A model generated the notes under the pieces. That model ran no database searches and was not told the origin of the DNA. It saw nothing but the letters and a program-made list of their open reading frames with translations. 64,000 nucleotides of DNA from an uncultured Oscillospiraceae bacterium (GTDB lineage: Bacteria > Bacillota > Clostridia > Oscillospirales > Oscillospiraceae), in the NCBI GenBank assembly GCA_910587785.1, contig CAJUOA010000004.1, positions 12,731 through 76,730 of the forward strand, written 5' to 3'. A program made the translations under genes and the position numbers. Every line of letters begins with the position of its first letter. Within the stretch, counting starts at the first letter, position 1. Positions 53,391-61,677 of this stretch are shown here, one piece after another.

Positions 53391-53466
53391 TTGTGGTTCT
53401 TCCTTTCCGCAAAATATCACTAGGGAAAGCCTGGAATCTTTGCCTTGAAGTGAATGATACCACATC

Positions 53467-53495
53467 ATGTTATCACGAAAACCTCTATTAGTCAA
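53467..53495 (-). promoter_or_regulatory. Sigma-A promoter for the seven-gene minus-strand operon
   Basis: On the minus strand TTGACT (53495-53490) and TAACAT (53472-53467) have a 17-base spacer, 77 bases before the first gene. The Xre regulator at 53564 is divergent and could act here. Confidence 0.6.
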
Positions 53496-53563
53496 TATAG
53501 ATACCCCTGTTAGATGTTTCTTGCTGGCCGATCACTTGGGTAGAATAAGCAGGGGGTGAACAC

Positions 53564-53899
53564 ATGGACTATAAGAGGTTGGGCGAACGGATCAGAGAAG
53601 AACGTCTGCGGCTGAATCTCACACAGGCCCAGCTTGCGGAGGCCGTTGACATATCAGATACCTACATGGGTGCAATTGAGCGTGGGGAGCGGAGCTTGAC
53701 GCTGGATACGCTGGTGCGGTTGGTAAACCGCCTCGGCGTAACTGTGGACTATCTGCTGGCCGATTCCGTATCTGACAGCGATACCAACATCATGGAGCAA
53801 TTCAAACAGATCATAGATCAGCAGCCTTTGGAGCGTAAGCAAATGGCAATCAATGTATTGCGGACGATTTTTGCATATTTTGGCGGGGAGGGGGCGTAG
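53564..53899 (+). CDS. Xre-family transcription regulator
   Basis: 111 residues. An N-terminal helix-turn-helix (residues 7-62) shows RLNLTQAQLAEAVDISDTYM and IERGERSLTLDTLVRLVNRL. The remainder is a short helical, probably dimerising tail. AGGGGGTG precedes the ATG. It is divergent from the seven-gene operon and the natural candidate for its repressor. Confidence 0.85.
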   Translation: MDYKRLGERIREERLRLNLTQAQLAEAVDISDTYMGAIERGERSLTLDTLVRLVNRLGVTVDYLLADSVSDSDTNIMEQFKQIIDQQPLERKQMAINVLRTIFAYFGGEGA

Positions 53900-53903
53900 T
53901 CCG

Positions 53904-54077
53904 CTACGCCCTCTTGATTTTGCCAATGCGGAGGTTTCTAACAAAGTCAATATCATCCACCAGCCGCCGCACGGCCAGATTGACAAGCAGTTCAACCGAC
54001 ACCGAATACTCGGCTGAGAGTGTATGTAGCCTGTCGTACAACATAGGGTCGCTAAGTTCAATCTTCAATTTTTCCAT
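53904..54077 (-). CDS. Very small ribbon-helix-helix-like protein
   Basis: 57 residues starting MEKLKIELSDPMLYDRLHTL and ending LRIGKIKRA. One beta strand followed by two helices (AEYSVSVELLVNLAVRRLVD) fits the MetJ/Arc fold of small DNA-binding proteins. Its start lies inside the end of the SLOG gene (20-base overlap), implying coupled translation. It is convergent with the Xre gene, which ends 4 bases away. Confidence 0.6.
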   Translation of the reverse strand: MEKLKIELSDPMLYDRLHTLSAEYSVSVELLVNLAVRRLVDDIDFVRNLRIGKIKRA

Positions 54078-54558
54078 CTCCTATCATAATACCAGTATTT
54101 CTCTGCGGTTCCCTTGCCAGTTCTGTAACTTGGATAAGCCCTTTGTTCTCGCGCTTTTTTGCATATGATACCAATTCCCTTGCGTTGCTGGCAGTATGCC
54201 ACGCATAGGCAATCAGATAATCGCTGTGGTCTACCATGTAGCGGTTAGCCTTTACGATAGCTGCTCGTTTCGGTACGGTTTCCATCCCTGGCGGGTAAAA
54301 TGTACTGTCAAAACCTTCCGGTGTTGGAATGGGGCGGTCATATGGATGATAGGCCAGCAATAACGTGAGCGTCACCTCCGGGTGGCGCTTTTTAGCAGCC
54401 TTGACGGTTCTCGCTGCCATTGAGTCAAACCATCCATAGATCCCTACAACAAAATCTGTCACCTTCAGTTCTGTAATATGACGATCTACCTCGGCAGATA
54501 GCTGCGGCAGCAGATAATCCGATGCTTCACGATGCCCAATAAAGAAACAGGTTGGCAT
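54058..54558 (-). CDS. SLOG-superfamily (DUF1273-like) protein
   Basis: 166 residues starting MPTCFFIGHREASDYLLPQL, the Rossmann-like nucleotide-binding pattern of the YpsA/DUF1273 part of the SLOG superfamily. It continues with VVGIYGWFDSMAARTVKAAK, LLLAYHPYDRPIPTPEGFD and VDHSDYLIAYAWHTASNA. SLOG proteins bind nucleotides or nucleic-acid derivatives and recur in defence and mobile-element settings. GGAGGAGG precedes the ATG. It forms a two-gene unit with the 57-residue protein. Confidence 0.75.
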   Translation of the reverse strand: MPTCFFIGHREASDYLLPQLSAEVDRHITELKVTDFVVGIYGWFDSMAARTVKAAKKRHPEVTLTLLLAYHPYDRPIPTPEGFDSTFYPPGMETVPKRAAIVKANRYMVDHSDYLIAYAWHTASNARELVSYAKKRENKGLIQVTELAREPQRNTGIMIGDGKIED

Positions 54559-54702
54559 AGTCCTCCTCCTGAGTATGTAATGATTGTCGCTTTGTATCCC
54601 GCATTATACGCTATATTTGACTTAAAGTAAATAATCATTTTCTTTATAGAAATTTTAATTGCATTGTGAAATTGGTAGCATACTATCAGGGAGTGATGCC
54701 GT

Positions 54703-54933
54703 ATGCAGACCGAATTTCCGGAAAAGTACAGAATACTTGGCTTGAAAATCGCTTATTACAGGAAGAAAGCGGGCTACACGCAGGAGGTCTTTGCAGAAAA
54801 GATCAACAAAAGCGTCAATTTTCTTGCGCAGGTTGAAGGGACAGGTACAACAAGGGGCGTATCGCTGGAAACGCTGTTCAAAATGGCTGCTGTCCTTCAA
54901 ATCCCGGCTTCAAAGCTGCTGGAAGATGACTGA
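54703..54933 (+). CDS. Small Xre-family regulator
   Basis: 76 residues that are almost only a helix-turn-helix domain: LKIAYYRKKAGYTQEVFAEK, then SVNFLAQVEGTG and LETLFKMAAVLQIPASKLLE. GGGAG precedes the ATG. Its end overlaps the truncated phosphoesterase on the other strand by 56 bases. It is divergent from the SLOG gene and may regulate it. Confidence 0.8.
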   Translation: MQTEFPEKYRILGLKIAYYRKKAGYTQEVFAEKINKSVNFLAQVEGTGTTRGVSLETLFKMAAVLQIPASKLLEDD

Positions 54934-55255
54934 GCGCAACTGTCGGCAGCATAAAGCTGCCGTCCCATTGGAGGGCGGCGGCTTTGCTTGCTCTGGACAA
55001 TTCCACGCCTCCGTCTGGCTGAATGACACTCAACACACGGGAGAGCGCATCCATCGCCATTGCCTCATGATTTCCCAACAGGTTTACTACGTTGGGCCGC
55101 TGGGCCATGTCCAACATGATTTTGAATCCATCCGGGCCACGGTCGATTACATCCCCCAGGACATAGAGAGTATCATCGGGGCTAAAGTTGATTTCGTTTA
55201 GTAGATCAATGTACTTGTCATAGCAGCCGTGAATATCCGACACGGCATAGACCAT
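54878..55255 (-). pseudogene. Truncated calcineurin-like metallophosphoesterase
   Basis: 125 residues starting MVYAVSDIHGCYDKYIDLLN. The first three metal-binding motifs are present: SDIHG, LGDVIDRGPDG and LLGNHE. After about residue 85 the sequence departs from the family and the later histidine motifs are missing; full proteins are about 220-240 residues. It is therefore a deletion remnant, with an unrelated tail running into the Xre gene opposite. AGGAGGATG precedes the ATG at 55255. Confidence 0.7.
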
Positions 55256-55365
55256 TTCGCATCCTCCTTTCCGTACTACCTGTAAATTTCCTGATACCCA
55301 GTATAAAGGAGTCTTTGTTTCCAAAGGTGTGCTGCCAGCATACAAATACAAATTTTTTACGGGAC

Positions 55366-55394
55366 TTTTCATATGCGCCACGGTCTGATATAAT
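55366..55394 (+). promoter_or_regulatory. Promoter for the gene at 55424
   Basis: TTTTCA (55366-55371) and consensus TATAAT (55389-55394) have a 17-base spacer, 29 bases before the ATG. Confidence 0.55.
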
Positions 55395-55423
55395 GTAGAC
55401 ATATCTCCAGCGGAGGGCGCAGT

Positions 55424-55891
55424 ATGAAAACTGAAACAAGTAAGGCAACCATAGCAACTAAGGTAACAACAGCTGATGTGCAGGAAAGCCTTTTCAATGC
55501 GGCAAATTTCAAGGATTTTCTGTTGAGAAACGAACAGAATATGCTTGCTCAAACACTCCCGGAATATCTGGCACTCCAACTGAAGCAGAAGCATCTTAAA
55601 CGGGCGGATGTGGTTCGGGGGTCGCACCTCGACCGTACCTATGTCTATCAGATATTTTCCGGGAAGAAAGCTCCGTCCCGCGATAAGCTGTTGGCGATTG
55701 CTTTTGGTTTGCAACTTTCTGACGAGGAGACACTGAAAATGCTAAAGCTGTCTGGCAATTTGGAACTATATGTGCGTGATAAACGTGATGCAGCAATCTT
55801 GTTTGCAATCCAGCATAGGAAGTCTATTGATGAAGCAAACGACCTGTTGGATCAGCTTGGTGTTTTGCCCTTGGGTGTTCCAGATGAATAG
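55424..55891 (+). CDS. Helix-turn-helix protein of the type that accompanies protein kinases
   Basis: 155 residues. An N-terminal helical extension precedes a helix-turn-helix at about 50-110 (LKRADVVRGSHLDRTYVYQI, then SRDKLLAIAFGLQLSDEETL). The C-terminal part (AILFAIQHRKSIDEANDLLD) completes it. Similar proteins in gut Firmicutes often precede a serine/threonine kinase gene; none follows here, so the partner may have been lost. GGAGGG precedes the ATG. Confidence 0.7.
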   Translation: MKTETSKATIATKVTTADVQESLFNAANFKDFLLRNEQNMLAQTLPEYLALQLKQKHLKRADVVRGSHLDRTYVYQIFSGKKAPSRDKLLAIAFGLQLSDEETLKMLKLSGNLELYVRDKRDAAILFAIQHRKSIDEANDLLDQLGVLPLGVPDE

Positions 55892-55982
55892 AGTTCTGGG
55901 TGTTCTGCCCTCCCTTCCTGTTGATAATTTGCGTCATTTTATATCACCCCTGGGATTTCACCTCTTTTCGTGATAAAGTAAA

Positions 55983-56014
55983 CCGCCCCGTGCCATTTAA
56001 GGCACAGAGCGGTT
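55983..56014 (+). terminator. Candidate terminator
   Basis: CCGCCCCGTGCC, loop atttaa, GGCACagaGCGG followed by tt. The stem is imperfect and the T run is short. Confidence 0.4.
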
Positions 56015-56167
56015 CCTGGGTATCATGAGGATAATATATCGTTGCGGATATGGCTCATACGACACACTATGAGGCAAAGAGAGGACGCTATCGGAAATTG
56101 TAGTGGAAATGTTAGCTGGACTGTGGTATACTGATAGTGGGAATAAACTTGTTGGGGGTGTTGCTTG

Positions 56168-57073
56168 ATGGGACTGCTACCAATGGAAGCAGATATACTA
56201 CCGCCGTCCGATGACCGGGTATTTAAGCTGATCCTGACATCGCCGGAGGCCAAGCAAGCGTTGATGAATCTGATTTCATGTGTGATTGGCCGTACTGTGG
56301 TTGATGTAGTTCTTCTGCCCAACGAGTTAGCGCCGGGAGACACGGAGGAAAAGGCGGAACGGTTTGATGTCAACTGCAAGATAGACGATGGTTCCCAGGT
56401 CAACCTGGAAATGCAAGCCAGCTATATGGTCGAGGACCTGGATGGCCAACACAGGAATCTGAAGGGCAAAAGTGTATACTATCTCACAGACCTACATTCC
56501 TCCCAGCCGGCAAAAGGACTGCGGCGATATGACAGGCTGGCCCGGTCATACCAGATCACATTCTGTTCTTATACGATCTTTCCCAATACACAGGATTATG
56601 TAAATTCTTTCTCCATGCGGCATAACGTGACGGGAGAGCTGCTGTCGGATGCCATCAGCGTAACATTTGTTGAGTTGTCCAAGCTGGGCGAAGTGGTGAA
56701 GAAGCCTGTCAGTGACATGACAGCCCTGGATAAGTGGTCGGTGTTTTTCCAGTACGCTCCTGATCTGGAGCACAGGGAGATCGTGAACAAGGTCATTGAA
56801 TCGGAGGAGGTGCTTCAAGTGGCCGGGAACCTTTTAATGAGTATCAGCAAGAACGAGCGAGAGCGGGCCATCTACCGTAGCCGCAGGAAGTTCCAGACGG
56901 ATAGGCAGTCGGACTTGGCTACCGCCGAGGATAACGGCAAACAAATTGGCAGGGCTGAAGAAAAAATTGAGATTGCTCGTAATGCTTTGCAAATGAAAAT
57001 GACCGTAGCTGATATAGTCAGACTTACGGGCCTTACCCAAGCAGAAGTAGAGAATTTGTGCAAGGAAATCTAA
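56168..57073 (+). CDS. Rpn-family (PD-(D/E)xK) recombination-promoting nuclease-like protein
   Basis: 301 residues of the Rpn/transposase_31-like family, DNA nucleases that raise recombination in E. coli and are frequent in mobile DNA. Visible blocks are DRVFKLILTSPEAKQALMNL, the catalytic core ERFDVNCKIDDGSQVNLEMQ (Asp and the E.Q pair in place of E.K) and KGKSVYYLTDLHSSQP. The C-terminal stretch (ADIVRLTGLTQAEVENLCKE) is the short helical motif typical of the family. The ATG at 56168 is chosen over a TTG 3 bases before. Flanked by terminators. Confidence 0.85.
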   Translation: MGLLPMEADILPPSDDRVFKLILTSPEAKQALMNLISCVIGRTVVDVVLLPNELAPGDTEEKAERFDVNCKIDDGSQVNLEMQASYMVEDLDGQHRNLKGKSVYYLTDLHSSQPAKGLRRYDRLARSYQITFCSYTIFPNTQDYVNSFSMRHNVTGELLSDAISVTFVELSKLGEVVKKPVSDMTALDKWSVFFQYAPDLEHREIVNKVIESEEVLQVAGNLLMSISKNERERAIYRSRRKFQTDRQSDLATAEDNGKQIGRAEEKIEIARNALQMKMTVADIVRLTGLTQAEVENLCKEI

Positions 57074-57081
57074 CCAACAAC

Positions 57082-57120
57082 AAAGAAGGTGGAGGTGCGG
57101 TGATGCACCCCACCTTCTTC
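57082..57120 (+). terminator. Hairpin after the Rpn gene
   Basis: GAAGGTG-ga-GGTGC paired with GCACC-c-CACCTTC lies 9 bases past the stop; followed by ttcat. Confidence 0.5.
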
Positions 57121-57137
57121 ATATCGCCTAAAGAGAA

Positions 57138-57174
57138 ATACACTGTCCCCTGCTGGGGGGCGGTGTATTTTTTT
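57138..57174. terminator. Rho-independent terminator
   Basis: ATACACtGtCCCC, loop tgct, GGGGgGcGGTGTAT followed by T6. It separates the Rpn gene from the convergent gene that ends at 57191. Confidence 0.85.
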
Positions 57175-57190
57175 GCAAAACCATCGGTTA

Positions 57191-58261
57191 TTACATAGCC
57201 TCGTTTGTAGTTGTCAACCTTTTGACTTCTTCATATTGAGATTGCAGATTATTCCGATATTTCTTTGATTTCCGTTCCAACTCGTCTTTATCATCATACT
57301 CATTAGGAACCAGTATAAATGTATTTCCTAAAAGATTTGAATTGGTAGAGTGCTCTCGCAAAAAATCAATATATTTGTGTAAAGTCGTTACATACGTCGA
57401 AATTACAGCATGGATTTCCTCGGTTTCATCGTAAATTGCCACATATTCTATAGCCGTTTCCATATGACCCACGAATTTCAGAGTTCTCAATATATGTTCT
57501 AAACCATCACCTATTCCATGTTCCACCTCCCCAATCACGAGGCCAAAATTGAGCGGATCAGCCGCAACAAAATCCGCTATTTTGAATAGTTCAAAACAGT
57601 AAAAAAATTCATCAGCTATACGCACCGAACTCCACTGCTGTAATAGGTGAGGATTCAATTCGTCAAACGTTGCTATATAATCCTCAAATCCATTCTTCAG
57701 ATAATCGCGTATATATTTTGGCTTTGATGTTTGCACCGACTGATTGCCTTTTGCGCTAATGTCCGAATCTGTAGAGAAAATATCTGCACTCAAAGGGAGC
57801 ACATCGGTATCTGGCATGTCCAGCTTTTTAGGTGACCTTATCAACTGTGCCTGTGCTTGAAGCAAAGCATTGTTTTTTTCGACATTACTATTCTTCACTT
57901 GCAGTGGCGGCTCTTTTTTTGACTTTCTTCCTCTTCCGTTTTCGTCAGCCATTGCTATTAAGTAGTCTATGCTGTCTTTATAGGCTTTGTATTTTGGCTT
58001 TTGAAAATCAGTAGGGAATGCACTGCTATTAAGTGAAACACATAGTTTATGAAAATACTCCTTTAATGTCTCGGGGGTCTTATCAGGGGGAGCAAATATT
58101 TTCTTGTATATGTCAACTTGCGGCTCAAAACGGCAAGTATCTCCGTTTTTATGCCTGTAAACGGTAGAACGGCTTGTTTTCAGTTTGCTAGCCAACGCAC
58201 TATCCGTTAGTCGAAACATTTTTTCGGCTAAAAGGAAAACGTGTCCCCAAGTAAATTCCAT
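57191..58261 (-). CDS. Unknown protein with N-terminal HTH-like segment, divergent from the DUF927-like operon
   Basis: 356 residues starting MEFTWGHVFLLAEKMFRLTD. Residues 15-50 look like a helix-turn-helix (DSALASKLKTSRSTVYRHKN). A Lys/Arg-rich linker near 110 is followed by a large C-terminal domain that is predicted mostly helical (GFEDYIATFDELNPHLLQQW, EEIHAVISTYVTTLHKYIDF). No family recognised. AAAGGTGA precedes the ATG at 58261. It is AT-rich. Its head-to-head position with the operon at 58634 suggests regulation of or partnership with it. Confidence 0.65.
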   Translation of the reverse strand: MEFTWGHVFLLAEKMFRLTDSALASKLKTSRSTVYRHKNGDTCRFEPQVDIYKKIFAPPDKTPETLKEYFHKLCVSLNSSAFPTDFQKPKYKAYKDSIDYLIAMADENGRGRKSKKEPPLQVKNSNVEKNNALLQAQAQLIRSPKKLDMPDTDVLPLSADIFSTDSDISAKGNQSVQTSKPKYIRDYLKNGFEDYIATFDELNPHLLQQWSSVRIADEFFYCFELFKIADFVAADPLNFGLVIGEVEHGIGDGLEHILRTLKFVGHMETAIEYVAIYDETEEIHAVISTYVTTLHKYIDFLREHSTNSNLLGNTFILVPNEYDDKDELERKSKKYRNNLQSQYEEVKRLTTTNEAM

Positions 58262-58633
58262 ACTTTCACCTTTGATAGTAGAATCAATCGAATTTGTTGC
58301 ATGTTGTTGCAAATTTGTTCACTTTGTCTCAAATCCTGTACTTTCTCTTTTCAGTGGCGTATTTTATCAACAGACACAGGCCCCTACTGCACCTTGAAAA
58401 AGAAAGCCCGTTTCTCCAATGGGTAGTATAGGCAAGACCGGAGGTCTTTGTTATGCTGAGCTGAACGGCTGGTGCGCCATGACATTTTTCTGTCTTTCGG
58501 AAAATTGAGCGACCAACACCGACGCCGGGGAGTGGGTTCAGCAACCCGCGAGCCAGGACGTGTAGCATGACTATTTTGCTGGGAAGCTACCAGCAACTCG
58601 GTTTTTTGATAAAAATTCTTAGGAGGTATTGTT
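58262..58633 (+). other. 372-base leader region, possibly a structured RNA
   Basis: No gene is supported here on either strand. The stretch is more GC-rich than the genes around it and holds several short inverted repeats, for example AAGACCggaGGTCTT at 58431-58445, GTGGGTTcaGCAACCCGC near 58534 and GCTggGAAGC/GCTACC elements near 58580, followed by CTCGGTTTTTTG near 58597. It ends with AGGAGG 6 bases before the ATPase ATG. Candidates are a regulatory leader, an attenuator or a non-coding RNA gene. Confidence 0.35.
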
Positions 58634-60544
58634 ATGAGTGAGAAACCCGGTGTGCTCTCCGTGATTCGCAGAGAAAATAAAGAGGTATCAGAACATGATT
58701 TGTCTCTGCAAGAGTACGAGGAGATGGTCGAAAATGCACGGAGTAACCCCAATTCTATCAATAAACATATGAGTTTTATTGGTAAGATTTTAGAGCCGTG
58801 CACAGAAGATTGGGGTGAATTAGTCTTGTCCAATAACAACCCCTGCTTTGAGTTTCAGGGAAGGCCGTTCACGAATTTCGGAGTCCTTCTCCTGCTGGTG
58901 ATTAAGATTCATTTTCTTGACCGAGTGGAGCATTTTTTGGAACTGCTTATATGGGGGAAGCATTTACCACCCAAAATCATCCGTGTGGATGCCAGAGAGT
59001 TGAGATCAAGTCGATGGCTTGATGACTTGGGACCTCAATACATCTGTGAGGGGGTTGCAAGTCTCAAATATCTTATCAAGACAATGTCTCTATATGCTCC
59101 TAGCAGGGATGACTACGGGTACTCAGGATGGGTGTTGGATCGCGAGGATGTTTATGTTTGGGCTGGACAAAAGCTTCGAGGGCGTGATTGGGGCACAGAG
59201 AGAGCTAACGTCTCTTGTACCCACGCATTGAGTCTGCTGGACGTCGCACCACATACTTTAACAATTCCACTACTATCCATCGCACTCCTGTCACTTGTCC
59301 ACAGCCGAATGATTGGCATTGGAACTTTTTTCAAAGGCGTTATCTGCCTTGTAGCCCCCACGCAGTCCTTCAAGACTACACTGGCCAGCCTGTTTTTTGA
59401 CTTTGAAAACGGGCGCGAGGCTGACAGCAACTTTGAAGCGACTATGGCGGCTATCGTAAGGACAGTAGGAAATACCCGGGACGCTACTGCTATTATAGAT
59501 GATTTCAAGCCCGGAGCAACCAAGACGGAGAATAACAGCCAGATTCAAAAGCTCAGCACGATCATTCGGATGTGCGCAGACGATTCCGGCGGCATCCAAA
59601 AGGCCGGAGTGCAAAATACAACATTTTCCAATGTGTCACACGGACTGGTGGTGGTGACGGCAGAGCAAATTCAACTTCAAGTTCAATCGACAGTTGCCCG
59701 CTTGTTGATCTTGGACATGAACCGGAAAGGCGTAGATATTGACAAAATCTCCTATTTCCAAGAACATCATCAGCAGTACCGTGAGTTCATCCAGAATTTT
59801 GTGAGGTATATTGCGTCAGTGGGAGTGTCCAAATTTTGTGAACGCCTTGCGCAACAATTTCAGCAAGAGAGACATTCTCTACGCAAGGAAGTTGCTGCGT
59901 CTGTGCCGGTTGATAATCGAACCAGTGATGTCTGCACATGGTTGTGGATTTCCTTCCGCGAGTTTTTAAACTACGCTATACAGGTTGAATCTATTAGCCA
60001 AGAAAGTGCCGCCGCTTATGCAGAGGAAGCACACGCAGCGTTCCTGTCTATTATGGAGCAGCAAGCGGAGCGTGTCGCTGAGTTGAATCCTGTGAAGCAG
60101 TTTTTCAAGGGACTGCAAGTGCTGATCGAGACGAAAGAGGTCACAATCGGTAAGTTACAGGCTAGGAACAGTGGGTACGCTACGATTGACAGCAAGGAGG
60201 CAATCGGTTTCGCCAAGAAAGGCTACGTCTACCTGAAGAATGGTACGGCACTTCAATCCGTAGTCACCTACTATCGCCGACACGGGGTAGAGTTTATGGT
60301 TAGCGATACAGCTTTGCGAAAAGCCCTTTCTGATGGAGGCTTTATCGTTCCCAAAAGCGAAAAGTCGTATATTCACCGGCTGTCAGTTAATCATGAGTCT
60401 TACCAGTGTATGAAATTCGAGCAAGCAAAATTCAACAAATTATTGCACGGGGGAAATGAAAATGGATCAGACTTTGATGAGGAAATTCCAAGTGATCGGG
60501 CTTTGTGCTACAACGCAGATAATCTCCTGGGACCAGGAAACTAA
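58634..60544 (+). CDS. DUF927-like P-loop ATPase
   Basis: 636 residues. The central ATPase region (about 230-390) resembles the DUF927 group: a variant Walker A VAPTQSFKTTLASLF in which the usual G before Lys is Phe, Walker B ATAIIDDFKPGAT, and SHGLVVVTAEQ followed by ARLLILDM. This group is related to helicase parts of primase-helicase proteins on phages, plasmids and integrative elements. The N-terminal 220 residues show no primase motif and are not recognised. The C-terminal part has a winged-helix-like end (YYRRHGVEFMVSDTALRKAL). AGGAGG precedes the ATG. It overlaps the next gene by 83 bases. Replication, defence or regulation are all possible. Confidence 0.72.
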   Translation: MSEKPGVLSVIRRENKEVSEHDLSLQEYEEMVENARSNPNSINKHMSFIGKILEPCTEDWGELVLSNNNPCFEFQGRPFTNFGVLLLLVIKIHFLDRVEHFLELLIWGKHLPPKIIRVDARELRSSRWLDDLGPQYICEGVASLKYLIKTMSLYAPSRDDYGYSGWVLDREDVYVWAGQKLRGRDWGTERANVSCTHALSLLDVAPHTLTIPLLSIALLSLVHSRMIGIGTFFKGVICLVAPTQSFKTTLASLFFDFENGREADSNFEATMAAIVRTVGNTRDATAIIDDFKPGATKTENNSQIQKLSTIIRMCADDSGGIQKAGVQNTTFSNVSHGLVVVTAEQIQLQVQSTVARLLILDMNRKGVDIDKISYFQEHHQQYREFIQNFVRYIASVGVSKFCERLAQQFQQERHSLRKEVAASVPVDNRTSDVCTWLWISFREFLNYAIQVESISQESAAAYAEEAHAAFLSIMEQQAERVAELNPVKQFFKGLQVLIETKEVTIGKLQARNSGYATIDSKEAIGFAKKGYVYLKNGTALQSVVTYYRRHGVEFMVSDTALRKALSDGGFIVPKSEKSYIHRLSVNHESYQCMKFEQAKFNKLLHGGNENGSDFDEEIPSDRALCYNADNLLGPGN

Positions 60545-60881
60545 ACTGTGGGATGGAGTACCGTTTGATATTAACTTCTCCCAGGATTTTTCAGTTGCAT
60601 GTATTGATGGTCGTGCGCTTACGGGTATCCCCATGGACGAAGTGTTTAGAGCACTTCTCAATCCGCTATCCGCTCCCGCACTATCTCCAGTATTGCCCTT
60701 GTCATTTGAAGAGCAGGAGCGCAGCCGAATGTTCTGGGCAGACATCGAAAAGCAAGAAAAAAAAGAACGGAAGAGGAAACTGAAATGGAAACGTAAGCAT
60801 CCGAAACCCTCTAGCCTAGAGGAAGCGGAGAAGAACTTTGATCGTATCTTAAATGATTTAGGAGTGCAGGAAAATGAATGA
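60462..60881 (+). CDS. Hypothetical protein, second gene of the DUF927-like operon
   Basis: 139 residues from the ATG at 60462, which is 8 bases past GGGGGAA; the ATG at 60456 is an alternative. An N-terminal globular part (FQVIGLCATTQIISWDQETK) leads to a highly basic helix (EKQEKKERKRKLKWKRKHPK) that could bind nucleic acid or the ATPase. No family recognised. It starts within the ATPase gene and ends 8 bases inside the next gene, so all three are translationally coupled. Confidence 0.6.
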   Translation: MDQTLMRKFQVIGLCATTQIISWDQETKLWDGVPFDINFSQDFSVACIDGRALTGIPMDEVFRALLNPLSAPALSPVLPLSFEEQERSRMFWADIEKQEKKERKRKLKWKRKHPKPSSLEEAEKNFDRILNDLGVQENE

Positions 60882-61575
60882 TATTAGCAAAATTAGTATG
60901 ATGTGTAGCTTTATAGGATACCTGATCTTGAGCGGAAATGTGAGTGCCGTCAAGTTTCTCTACGGCACTGCTTGGCGTGAGCATCCGGCTTTGATTAAAA
61001 CCATTGACGAACTCCAAAGACATTTAACCACGGCTGAAATTCTGGGCGATACCAGAGGCATCTATGGTATGGAATTTCTTTACCATTGGGGTATGGTTTG
61101 CCTTGGTGAACTGTCACCGCTTATTTTTAAGGATTTAAAAGCCGCCCGAGTGTGCTTCGAGAAAATTAAGCCTTCTGTACCACAGGCTGAGGCGCGACTG
61201 GCATACATAGAATTGCTAGAGAGCACCGAACCTGCGAAAGACTATCATAACATTTGCTGCCTAGAAGAACTGCGAAAATGCGCAAGCAAGCAACGTGATT
61301 TATTTTCGATGATCGTCTTGGCTAAAATTTGTTTTTATAGTTTTTTGGAAGAACAGCAACAACGCAATCCCGATGCACCAATTATCGAACTGCCCCTGAA
61401 AGCTATGCGGCTTCTGGAATACCCCATCCAACAAGGGCACCCTGTAGCAATACGCTTCTGGAACGACATGGTAAACTGCCTCGAATGTCCTCCAGAAATC
61501 CGGCCTCCGTACTGCTCTGAGAAGTCCATCTGTCAGCAAGTGTTGTATGACCTTAAATCATCTGCAAGTATGTAA
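60874..61575 (+). CDS. Hypothetical helical-repeat protein, third gene of the DUF927-like operon
   Basis: 233 residues (MNDISKISMMCSFIGYLILS). Predicted almost fully helical, with paired helices of TPR/SEL1-like spacing, for example DLKAARVCFEKIKPSVPQAE and ALRLLEYP-like segments (AMRLLEYPIQQGHPVAIRFW). Such folds usually mediate protein contacts. AGGAG precedes the ATG. No family recognised with confidence. Confidence 0.6.
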   Translation: MNDISKISMMCSFIGYLILSGNVSAVKFLYGTAWREHPALIKTIDELQRHLTTAEILGDTRGIYGMEFLYHWGMVCLGELSPLIFKDLKAARVCFEKIKPSVPQAEARLAYIELLESTEPAKDYHNICCLEELRKCASKQRDLFSMIVLAKICFYSFLEEQQQRNPDAPIIELPLKAMRLLEYPIQQGHPVAIRFWNDMVNCLECPPEIRPPYCSEKSICQQVLYDLKSSASM

Positions 61576-61677
61576 ATAAGGCCGTAACCGTTGCAGCACA
61601 GGGGTTTATATTTGCATAGGCAACGTGCAAATAGCATAAATGGGATGCGCAAATATCTGAGGAAAGGGGGTAACACC

